Source: JAEZHK01 sp040768845 (GTDB taxonomy: Bacteria > Bacillota > Clostridia > Christensenellales > Aristaeellaceae). Taken from it: a stretch of 64,000 bases of DNA. Shown here in pieces: positions 52,512 to 59,939 of this stretch. Under the pieces are notes generated by a model, which saw only the letters and a program-made list of their open reading frames with translations, made no database searches and was not told the DNA's origin. Where the stretch lies: contig JAXGME010000011.1 in NCBI GenBank assembly GCA_040768845.1, positions 18,242-82,241 of the forward strand. The letters run 5' to 3'. A program made the position numbers and the translations under genes. Within the stretch, counting starts at the first letter, position 1, and every line of letters starts with the position of its first letter.

Positions 52512-52527
52512 GTTAGTGATGGCTAAC
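52512..52527. promoter_or_regulatory. GTTAG-N6-CTAAC operator, site 2
   Basis: GTTAGTGATGGCTAAC, 16 bp before the first permease gene of the oligopeptide/nickel-type operon. Half-sites and spacing are identical to sites 1 and 3; the central six bases differ. Confidence 0.75.
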
Positions 52528-52543
52528 ATATGAGGATTATGGC

Positions 52544-53494
52544 ATGAGGTCGCAGGCATTGATCTATTGGAGCAAAAAGGCCTTTGAAATCGTTCTGACA
52601 CTTCTGATCGTTACGCTGCTTTCTTTTTTGCTGATGCGCCTTTCGCCGGTGGACCCGGCGACGGCCTACGTCAAGCGCAACCGTCCCATCGTGACGCAGG
52701 AGGAGGTCGACGAGGCCCGCGTCATGCTGGGGCTTGACAAGCCGCTGCCCCTGCAGTACCTGACCTGGCTCAAAAACGCGCTGTCGGGCGATCTGGGCAC
52801 GTCGCTGCGCACCGGCCACTCCGTCGCTCAGGAACTGGGCGGCGCGCTTCCCACGACGCTCGCCGTCGTGCTTTTGAGCGCCGCCGTGATGATCCTCGGG
52901 ATTCCGCTTCTGGGATGCCTCCATTATCTTGCCAGAAAGAACATCTTCGGCCACCTGATCGTGCTGGTCCTGCTGGCCGGCGTGTCCATCCCGCCGTTTT
53001 ACCTTGCGAGCGTCTATCTGGATGTGTTTGCGGTCAATCTTGGGGTCATCTCCGTCGCGGGAAACACCGGCCTTGCGCGCTATCTTCCGGCGGCGCTGTG
53101 TCTTTCGGTGCTGGGCATTGCGCTGTACGCGCTGATGCTGTCCAAGGCGATGCAGGCGGAAATGGGGGAGGACTACGCCATTTACCTGCGCTGCCGCGGC
53201 ATTTCCGAGGGGCGGATCCTGCTGCGGCACGCGCTGCCGCGCGCGGTCATTGGGCTGGTGCCGAGCTTTATGCAGATGCTGGGGCTCTTTATGGCGGGTG
53301 CGTGCGTGGTGGAAAGCGTGTTTTCCCTGCCGGGGATCGGCCATCTGATCATCGTCAGCGTCATCCAGCGCGATTCTCCGATGCTCCACGCGGAAGTGCT
53401 GGTTCTTGCGCTGGCCTTTGTCGCGTTCAACATCCTGGCGGATGTGCTTCGGCGCGCCATGAACCGCCATCAGGCGGAGGAGGCGCGTTCATGA
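52544..53494 (+). CDS. NikB/DppB-type ABC permease
   Basis: A 316-residue permease of the oligopeptide/nickel family with six helices. LLIVTLLSFLLMRLSPVDPA at the N-terminus, the RVMLGLDKPLPLQYLTWL loop, and the ATPase-contact segment EDYAIYLRCRGISEGRILLRHALPRA are typical. It begins the operon permease-permease-ATPase-ATPase-binding protein (52544-57346). The ATG follows TGAGGA, directly after the operator site. It overlaps the next gene by 4 bp. Confidence 0.92.
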   Translation: MRSQALIYWSKKAFEIVLTLLIVTLLSFLLMRLSPVDPATAYVKRNRPIVTQEEVDEARVMLGLDKPLPLQYLTWLKNALSGDLGTSLRTGHSVAQELGGALPTTLAVVLLSAAVMILGIPLLGCLHYLARKNIFGHLIVLVLLAGVSIPPFYLASVYLDVFAVNLGVISVAGNTGLARYLPAALCLSVLGIALYALMLSKAMQAEMGEDYAIYLRCRGISEGRILLRHALPRAVIGLVPSFMQMLGLFMAGACVVESVFSLPGIGHLIIVSVIQRDSPMLHAEVLVLALAFVAFNILADVLRRAMNRHQAEEARS

Positions 53495-54285
53495 AGCGGA
53501 CCCGGCGCGCGGTCTTTGTCCTCCTCCCGGTCGTTCTCCTGGTCGCCGGGGCGCTTGGCTTTCTTTTCAGCCCCAACGATCCGAACCACGTCGATCTCGC
53601 GGCGCGCTTTCTGCCCCCCGGCGGCGCGTATCCGCTGGGCACCGACGCCATGGGGCGGTGCGTGCTCTCGCGCCTTCTCTACGGCGCCCGGGTGACGCTC
53701 GGGATCACGCTGATCGGTTCGGGCATCGTGATCGCGCTGGGCCTGGGGATCGGCCTTATGATCGGGCAGCGGCAGTCCGGGAGCGTCGTCATCGAAAGCG
53801 TGCTCAACGCGGTCACGGCGATTCCGCCCATCGCCTATCTGATCATCTTCATCGGTGCCTGGGGAAACGGGATTCCCACCATGCTGATCGCGCTGGTCAC
53901 CTCCAACCTGATGCGGGTGATCAAGCTGGTCAAGAGCCGGACGGAAATTGAACTGACGCGCGCCTACGCGCTGTGTGCCATTGCCTCCGGCGCGTCCAGG
54001 GCGCACCTGCTCTTTGTTCACGTGGCGCCCAACATTTTGCGCGAGGTGGTACACTTCGTTTGCCTTTCCTGCACGGACATGGTGATGGCCATCGTCAGCT
54101 TTTCCTTTATCGGACTCGGGCTGGGCGACGACGTCATCGACTGGGGCATGATGGTTTCCGAGGCCAGAAGCGTCTTTCTGCTGCGGCCGCAGCTCATCCT
54201 GTATCCCATCGGCGCGATCTTCCTCTGCACGCTGACGTTCAACCTGCTGGCGAGGATGCTGGAGGGGGGCGACCGCCGTGCTTGA
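53491..54285 (+). CDS. NikC/DppC-type ABC permease
   Basis: A 264-residue permease, partner of the upstream one. PNHVDLAARFLPPGGAYPLGTDAMGR is the usual DppC region before the first membrane core. LTRAYALCAIASGASRAHLLFVHVAPNI is the coupling-helix segment. The ATG at 53491 overlaps the previous stop. The GTG start of the first ATPase gene overlaps its end by 8 bp. Confidence 0.92.
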   Translation: MKRTRRAVFVLLPVVLLVAGALGFLFSPNDPNHVDLAARFLPPGGAYPLGTDAMGRCVLSRLLYGARVTLGITLIGSGIVIALGLGIGLMIGQRQSGSVVIESVLNAVTAIPPIAYLIIFIGAWGNGIPTMLIALVTSNLMRVIKLVKSRTEIELTRAYALCAIASGASRAHLLFVHVAPNILREVVHFVCLSCTDMVMAIVSFSFIGLGLGDDVIDWGMMVSEARSVFLLRPQLILYPIGAIFLCTLTFNLLARMLEGGDRRA

Positions 54286-55069
54286 GGTCCGAAACCTTAC
54301 CGTCAGGGAACCGCGCGGCGCTTTGCTCCTCGAAAACGTGGGCTTTGCCGTACCCCGCCAAAGGGCAATCGGGCTGACGGGGGAGAGCGGCGCGGGCAAG
54401 AGCACGCTGCTCAAGGCCATCATGGGCATACTGGATTCGCGCCTTCGGGTTGTGTCGGGCGGAATCGCGCTGGACGGCCGGGCGCTTGAAAACCTCCCGC
54501 CGCGCCTGCGCCGCGCCTGCTGCGGAACAATGCTGGGCTTCATCCCGCAAAACCCCATGACCGCCTTTGACGGCCGCATCCGGATTGCGGGGCAGATGGT
54601 TGAAACATTCCGCCTCCGGCTGGGGCTGTCCGGGGCGGACGCGCTGGCGCTGGCCGCGGAATCCCTCGCGGCCGTCAACCTCCGGGATGTGGATCGGGTG
54701 CTCCAAAGCTTCCCCGCGCAGCTGTCCGGCGGCATGCTGCAGCGGATCGCGCTGGCGCTGGCGGTGGGGTTGAAGCCGCGGTACATTCTGGCGGACGAGC
54801 CGACCTCCGCGCTGGATGCCGGCAACCGCGAGATGCTGGTGGAGCTGCTGGCCGGGCAGCTCGAGAGCGCGGGCATCCTGCTCATTTCCCATGACATCGA
54901 CGCCCTGGGCGCGCTGTGCTCCGAGATATTTGTAATGGAGAAGGGGCGCATCACCGAATCCGGCCCGATGGACAAGCTGATCAATCGCCCCGAGCGGTCC
55001 TGGACGCGGACCCTTGCCGCCGCCTGCCAAAACCGCAGAAAGGGGGGCTTTTCGTGGACGGACTTGTGA
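54278..55069 (+). CDS. NikD/DppD-type ABC ATPase
   Basis: A 263-residue ATPase: Walker A GESGAGKSTLLKAIMG, Q-loop LGFIPQNPMTAF, signature LSGGMLQRIALALAVG and Walker B YILADEPTSALDAGN, with ISHDIDAL as switch. The QNPMTAFDGRIRI segment after the Q-loop is typical of nickel and opine-metallophore importers (NikD/CntD-like). It starts with GTG. Confidence 0.92.
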   Translation: MLEVRNLTVREPRGALLLENVGFAVPRQRAIGLTGESGAGKSTLLKAIMGILDSRLRVVSGGIALDGRALENLPPRLRRACCGTMLGFIPQNPMTAFDGRIRIAGQMVETFRLRLGLSGADALALAAESLAAVNLRDVDRVLQSFPAQLSGGMLQRIALALAVGLKPRYILADEPTSALDAGNREMLVELLAGQLESAGILLISHDIDALGALCSEIFVMEKGRITESGPMDKLINRPERSWTRTLAAACQNRRKGGFSWTDL

Positions 55070-55788
55070 TGAAAAACGTGCGCAAGACCTATGCGAACGG
55101 CGCCTACACGGCGCTCGACGGCGTTTCCCTTGCGCTCGGGAAGGGCGAATGCATTGCGCTCCTGGGCGAGAGCGGCTCCGGCAAGAGCACGCTGGCGCGC
55201 CTTCTGATCGGCGCGGAGAAGCCCACGAGCGGCGAGATATTGCTGGACGGCGAGGACGTTGCCGGGTGGAGTTACCGCGCGTGGCGCAAGAAGCGCCGAA
55301 AGATCCAGGCCGTATTTCAGGATGCCTCCGGCACCCTCAACCCCATGCTGTCGGTTTACCACAACCTGGAGGAGGCGCTCGTCAACCTGACCGACCTGAG
55401 CCGCGCCGAAAGGCGCGCCCGTCTTTACGGCCTGATGGAGTTGACCGGCCTCGGGCGCGAACTGCTCCGTGTCCCGGTGCGCCAGATCTCCGGAGGCGAG
55501 GGGCGCAGGCTTTCACTGCTCCGGGCGCTCTCCGTCATTCCGGACTACCTGGTGCTGGACGAGGTGGTCAGCGGGCTGGACCTGATCTCCGCCGACCGGG
55601 TGCTGTCGGTCCTCGAGCGCTATAAGCGCGAGCACGCCTGCGCGTGCATCTTCATTACCCACGACATGGACAGCGCGCTGCGCATCGCGGACCGCGCGCT
55701 GGAAATGCGGGAAGGAAAAATCACTCGATTGGGCGAGAAAGCGCCCGGAAAGGATGAATCGCATGGTTTTTGTCAACTGGAGGGCTAG
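55054..55788 (+). CDS. NikE/DppF-type ABC ATPase
   Basis: A 244-residue ATPase with LLGESGSGKSTLARLL, the Q-loop QAVFQDASGTLNPML, a slightly altered signature ISGGEGRRLSLLRALS and Walker B YLVLDEVVSGLD. The DEP of most ABC proteins is DEV here, as in some NikE proteins. GTG at 55054 follows AAAGGGGGG, 15 bp before the upstream stop. The end overlaps the binding-protein gene. Confidence 0.9.
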   Translation: MDGLVMKNVRKTYANGAYTALDGVSLALGKGECIALLGESGSGKSTLARLLIGAEKPTSGEILLDGEDVAGWSYRAWRKKRRKIQAVFQDASGTLNPMLSVYHNLEEALVNLTDLSRAERRARLYGLMELTGLGRELLRVPVRQISGGEGRRLSLLRALSVIPDYLVLDEVVSGLDLISADRVLSVLERYKREHACACIFITHDMDSALRIADRALEMREGKITRLGEKAPGKDESHGFCQLEG

Positions 55789-57346
55789 ACTGGCCGCTAT
55801 GCTGTGCCTTGCGCTTCTGGCGATCCCCTGCGCGGGGCTTGCGGAAGCGGGCAGCCCAAGGACGCTGACCATGGCCAGCGGCGCGGAGTTGAATACGCTG
55901 TACCCGCTCAACATGGACCCGCAGAACAACCTCGTGACCCGGATGGTCTACGAAGGGCTTGTCACCTATCAGGAGGGCGAGGTCAAACCGCTTCTGGCCG
56001 AAAGCTGGTCCTTCAGCGAGGACGGCACGGCGCTCACCTTCCGCCTGCGGGAAGGCGTGACCTTCCACGACGGCGCGCCCTTTGACGCCGAGGCGGTCAA
56101 GGCAAACCTGGAATTCTACCATGCCAGCCCCAACCATGGCAACATCAAGGCCGTCGCCAACCTGACGGACGTGCAGGTGGTGGACAATCATACCGTCACC
56201 ATCCACTACGACGCGCCCTATTTTGCGTACCTGAACGATTTTTGCTATCCCGAGGTCGTCGTCATGGTTTCTCCCGCCGTGCTTGAAGCGGGAAACTTCC
56301 AGACGATGCGGGGGGTCGTCGGCACCGGGCCGTATGTATACGCGGAACTGGTCAAGGGCTCCCATACCCGCTTTGTGAAGAACGCGGCGTACTGGGGCGA
56401 TGCGCCCGCCTACGACGAGGTGATCGTCCGGTACATTCACGAAGCCTCCTCCCGGCTCCAGGCGCTCAAAAACGGCGAGGTGGACATGCTGTTTGGCAAC
56501 GTCCTCATCTCCTACGACGATTACCAGCAGGCGCTGGCGATGAACGGCATCGAGGGAATCATGTCCGAAACCAATTCGGAGACGAGAAACCTCGTTCTGA
56601 ACGCGGCCGGGCCCATGCTGGGCGAGCTTTCCGTGCGCGAGGCAGTCGCATGCGCCATCGATAAGGCGGTCATCGCAAACGGCCTGACCTATGGGTACGA
56701 GGAAGTGGCCGATGCGCTCTTTGACCGGACCATCAAATACTGCGACGTTGCGCTGACCACCGTGCGCGTCCATGACAGGGAGAAAGCCGCGGGTCTATTG
56801 GACGCGGCGGGCTGGATCATGAACGAAGCCACCGGCGTCCGGGAAAAGGACGGCACGCCGTTGAAGCTTCGGTTCACCTACGATTCCGGCGAGGTGCTCA
56901 ACAAGTCCCTGGCGACGGTCATCAAGAGCCAGCTCTCCGAGGTGGGCATCGATGTGGAAACGCAGGGCATGGACATGTACGCCTGGTGGATGGCCGCCGT
57001 CGCCGGGGAGTACGACATTACCATTTGGAACACCGAACAGCCCTATACCTCGCCGCACAACTTCTTTACGCCGATGCTGTCCTCCTCGCCGCACACCTTT
57101 GCGCTCACCGCGCTTGAGGGCGCGGAGGAATTCAAGGCCGCGATCCTCGAATTTGCCAGGACGGACGACGAGGCGCGCGTCCGGGAGATTTTCAATTTCC
57201 TCATCAACTACTCCAACGACAACGTGCTGGACATCCCGCTGACCTATGTGAAGGACATGATCGTCTACAACAGCCAGGTCATTGGCGGGTATGACTTTGG
57301 CAGCACGCCGATGTTCTTCAGCATCGACCGCCTGGTTTCAAAGTAG
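55763..57346 (+). CDS. NikA/DppA-type substrate-binding protein
   Basis: A 527-residue cluster C binding protein for nickel, peptides or metal-metallophore complexes. The signal peptide (AAMLCLALLAIPCAGLA|EAG) has a Cys after Pro, not a lipobox. The mature chain shows RTLTMASGAELNTLYPLNMDP, MVYEGLVTYQEGEVKPLLAESW and LTFRLREGVTFHDGAPFDAEAV, the usual signature of the family. ATG at 55763 is preferred (GGAAAGGA 8 nt upstream). It is placed last in the operon, unlike many nik operons where it comes first. Substrate unassigned; metallophore import fits the neighbours. Confidence 0.9.
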   Translation: MVFVNWRARLAAMLCLALLAIPCAGLAEAGSPRTLTMASGAELNTLYPLNMDPQNNLVTRMVYEGLVTYQEGEVKPLLAESWSFSEDGTALTFRLREGVTFHDGAPFDAEAVKANLEFYHASPNHGNIKAVANLTDVQVVDNHTVTIHYDAPYFAYLNDFCYPEVVVMVSPAVLEAGNFQTMRGVVGTGPYVYAELVKGSHTRFVKNAAYWGDAPAYDEVIVRYIHEASSRLQALKNGEVDMLFGNVLISYDDYQQALAMNGIEGIMSETNSETRNLVLNAAGPMLGELSVREAVACAIDKAVIANGLTYGYEEVADALFDRTIKYCDVALTTVRVHDREKAAGLLDAAGWIMNEATGVREKDGTPLKLRFTYDSGEVLNKSLATVIKSQLSEVGIDVETQGMDMYAWWMAAVAGEYDITIWNTEQPYTSPHNFFTPMLSSSPHTFALTALEGAEEFKAAILEFARTDDEARVREIFNFLINYSNDNVLDIPLTYVKDMIVYNSQVIGGYDFGSTPMFFSIDRLVSK

Positions 57347-57385
57347 GTCCATCCTGCGCGAGACCGTTAAAGATGCGCCAACCCC

Positions 57386-57414
57386 TTGACAAAGGCGGCT
57401 CCTGAAGATAAGAT
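57386..57414 (+). promoter_or_regulatory. tetR promoter
   Basis: TTGACA (57386-57391) and TAAGAT (57409-57414) are 17 bp apart. The -10 is the first half of the 32-bp palindrome, which suggests autoregulation. Confidence 0.8.
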
Positions 57415-57441
57415 ATCAGTGATAGCTATCACTGATATCTT
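57410..57441. promoter_or_regulatory. Perfect 32-bp palindrome, probable TetR operator
   Basis: Two exact 16-bp inverted arms meet at 57425/57426; the core is GTGATAGCTATCAC. It begins in the -10 hexamer and ends just before the ribosome site of the tetR-like gene. Confidence 0.85.
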
Positions 57442-57459
57442 TTGGAGGGAGGCGCTTTT

Positions 57460-58071
57460 TTGCCGGCAGACGGGACGAGGCGGCGGTTTCTCACAATCGG
57501 CCGCCGGGAATTTCTGGAGAAGGGGTATCCGAACGTGTCGCTAAGGGGCGTGGTCCGGGAGGCCGGGTTTACGCTGGGCGCGTTCTACCGCCATTTCCCC
57601 AACAAGGAGGCGCTGTTTGAGGCGCTGGTGAAAGAGGACGCGGACGGGCTGCTGCAAAGGTATACGAGCGCGCATCAGACCTTCGCCTCGCTTCCGCCGG
57701 ATGAGCAGATTGCGGACATGGCTTCGGTGGCGGGCGGCGGCTTCGGGGAGATGATCGGCTACATGCTGGATCGGTTTGATTCCTTCAAGCTGATCTTTTG
57801 CCGGAGCGAGGGCACCGCGTACGCCCGGTTTCTGGACGGGCTGATCGAGGGCGAGGTGCAGGCGACGCACCGGTTCATCGATACCCTGAACCGAAACGGC
57901 CATCCGGTGCCGGACATCGACTACGCGCTGGTGCATATCCTGGCGACCGCCATATTCCGGGGGGTCGTGGAGATTTTCGAACACGATATGTCCGTAGAAA
58001 GCGCGCTGCACTATGCGGAACAGCTTCGGGAATTCTACACGGCGGGGTGGGAAAGGCTGCTGGGGCTGTAG
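57460..58071 (+). CDS. TetR/AcrR-family regulator
   Basis: A 203-residue one-component repressor. The N-terminal helix-turn-helix is NVSLRGVVREAGFTLGAFYRH with FPNKEALFEALV, and the rest is a helical ligand-binding domain. The TTG at 57460 is chosen because GGAGGGAGG lies 7 nt upstream; the earlier TTG at 57442 is inside the operator end. It is preceded by its own promoter/palindrome and followed by the YbtPQ-like ABC operon. The ligand is unknown. Confidence 0.9.
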   Translation: MPADGTRRRFLTIGRREFLEKGYPNVSLRGVVREAGFTLGAFYRHFPNKEALFEALVKEDADGLLQRYTSAHQTFASLPPDEQIADMASVAGGGFGEMIGYMLDRFDSFKLIFCRSEGTAYARFLDGLIEGEVQATHRFIDTLNRNGHPVPDIDYALVHILATAIFRGVVEIFEHDMSVESALHYAEQLREFYTAGWERLLGL

Positions 58072-58090
58072 GGCCGGACCGGCCTTTTTC
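58072..58090 (+). terminator. Short terminator after tetR
   Basis: GGCCGG-A-CCGGCC followed by TTTTTC directly after the tetR stop. The stem is short but GC-only. This separates tetR from the ABC pair, whose unit has its own operator. Confidence 0.6.
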
Positions 58091-58101
58091 TTTGGCACCC
58101 G

Positions 58102-58117
58102 GTTAGCCAAAACTAAC
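58102..58117. promoter_or_regulatory. GTTAG-N6-CTAAC operator, site 3
   Basis: GTTAGCCAAAACTAAC lies 64 bp before the first ABC gene. It has the same half-sites and spacing as sites 1 and 2. No clear -35/-10 pair is visible around it, so how it controls transcription is not evident. Confidence 0.75.
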
Positions 58118-58181
58118 AAGATGCGCCGCCCCGGACGCCGGCCGGGACGGCAATCCTACGATAAAATGCGGAGGAACGGAT

Positions 58182-59939
58182 ATGGAAAAGAAAGCGGAAA
58201 AGGGCGCGGTCGGCTGGCTGATGGAGTGGGCCGCGCCCCACAGGAACGGATACGTCGCGTCCGTGATTTTGGCGGTTCTGGGGGTATTGTTCAGCCTCGC
58301 GCCGTACTTTGCGCTGGCAAAGATCATTACGGGGCTCATGGGCGGCCAGCGGTCGACGGCGTACTATCTGGGGTGGATCGGCCTGTCGCTCCTCTTCTGG
58401 GCTTTGCGCACGGCACTGCACAGCGCATCCACCACGCTGTCGCACAAGGCCACGTTTGAAGTCATCGCGGAGATCCGCAAGCGGCTCTGCGACAAGCTGG
58501 CCAGGATGCCGATGGGGTATCTGCTGGACACGCCCAGCGGCACGATGAAAAACATCATCGTCGAGCGCGCGGACAGCATTGAAACCACGCTGGCGCACAT
58601 CGTGCCGGAGGTGACGGCAAACCTGCTGGGGCCGGTGGGCATCATCGTCTTCCTCTTTGCGCTCAACTGGCGGATGGCGCTCGCTTCCCTCATCACCGTT
58701 CCGCTGGGCATCCTGTGCTACGCGGGCATGATGAGGGGCTACGAAGGGAAGTTCCGCCGCTACGTTTCGGCCAACAGGCACCTGAACGCCACCGCCGTGG
58801 AGTACATCGGCGGCATTGAGGTCATCAAGGCGTTCAACCAGTCCGCGGGCGCGTACAAAAAGTTCACCGACGCGGCCCGCGACGCCGCGGCGTCCGCCAT
58901 CGAATGGATGCGGGGAACGCAGGGGTATTTTGCCACGACGATGTCGGTGCTCCCGGCGGTTCTTCTGCCCGTGCTGCCCCTGGGCTGCGTGTTTTACATG
59001 CACGGAGTGGTGAGCGCGCCGGACCTCGTCCTTTGCATCATCCTGTCACTGGGCGTCATGACGCCGCTGATCACCGTCATGTCCTACTCGGACGACATCG
59101 GAAAGATCCGCACCATCGTTTCGGAGATTGCCGAGGTATTGGAGCAGCCGGAGATGAACCGCCCGGATACCCCCGTCAGGCTGAATGGGAACGGCATTGA
59201 GCTTCGCAACGTCCGCTTCGGCTATCGTGAGAAGGAAGTGCTGCACGGGATCAACCTGGAAGTCCGCCCCGGCACGGTGACGGCGCTGGTCGGTCCGTCC
59301 GGCGGCGGCAAGAGCACCATCGCAAAGCTGATTGCCTCCCTGTGGGAAGTATCCGGCGGCGAGATTCGCATCGGCGGCGTGAACGCGCGAAAAATCCCGC
59401 TCCGCCAGATCAATCAGACGATTGCCTACGTCAGCCAGGACAACTACCTGTTCAACGACACCGTGCGGGAAAACATCCGCATGGGCAACCTGAGCGCCAG
59501 CGACAAGGCGGTGGAGGCGGTTGCCAGGGCCAGCGGCTGCCATGACTTCATCATGAAGCTTGAAAAGGGCTACGATACCGTCGTGGGCGGCGCCGGCGGC
59601 CACCTGTCCGGCGGCGAGCGCCAGCGCGTGGCCATCGCCCGCGCCATGCTCAAGGACGCGCCCATCGTGATCCTGGACGAAGCCACCGCCTACACCGATC
59701 CCGAAAACGAGGCCGTCATTCAGGCCGCCGTGGCAAGGCTGGTTCGGGGAAAGACTTTGATCGTCATCGCCCACCGCCTCTCCACCATCGTGGATTCGGA
59801 CGCCATTGTGGTCGTCAAAGACGGCGCCATCGAGGCGCAGGGCACCCACGCGCAGCTCCTCGAAGGCTGCGCGCTCTACCGCGACATGTGGCAGGCGCAC
59901 ATGGAAGCCAAGGACGAGGGGGAGGAAAGGCAATGCTGA
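58182..59939 (+). CDS. YbtP/IrtA-like ABC transporter, half 1
   Basis: A 585-residue exporter-fold half-transporter: six-helix membrane domain (about residues 1-310), then the nucleotide-binding domain. Walker A is GPSGGGKSTIAKLIA and the Walker B region DEATAYTDPENEA. These variants (GGGKS, DPENE) are characteristic of the YbtPQ/IrtAB group, which despite an exporter fold imports iron-siderophores in enterobacteria and mycobacteria. The extra siderophore-reductase domain of mycobacterial IrtA is absent. It overlaps the next gene by 7 bp. Export of a compound remains an alternative. Confidence 0.88.
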   Translation: MEKKAEKGAVGWLMEWAAPHRNGYVASVILAVLGVLFSLAPYFALAKIITGLMGGQRSTAYYLGWIGLSLLFWALRTALHSASTTLSHKATFEVIAEIRKRLCDKLARMPMGYLLDTPSGTMKNIIVERADSIETTLAHIVPEVTANLLGPVGIIVFLFALNWRMALASLITVPLGILCYAGMMRGYEGKFRRYVSANRHLNATAVEYIGGIEVIKAFNQSAGAYKKFTDAARDAAASAIEWMRGTQGYFATTMSVLPAVLLPVLPLGCVFYMHGVVSAPDLVLCIILSLGVMTPLITVMSYSDDIGKIRTIVSEIAEVLEQPEMNRPDTPVRLNGNGIELRNVRFGYREKEVLHGINLEVRPGTVTALVGPSGGGKSTIAKLIASLWEVSGGEIRIGGVNARKIPLRQINQTIAYVSQDNYLFNDTVRENIRMGNLSASDKAVEAVARASGCHDFIMKLEKGYDTVVGGAGGHLSGGERQRVAIARAMLKDAPIVILDEATAYTDPENEAVIQAAVARLVRGKTLIVIAHRLSTIVDSDAIVVVKDGAIEAQGTHAQLLEGCALYRDMWQAHMEAKDEGEERQC

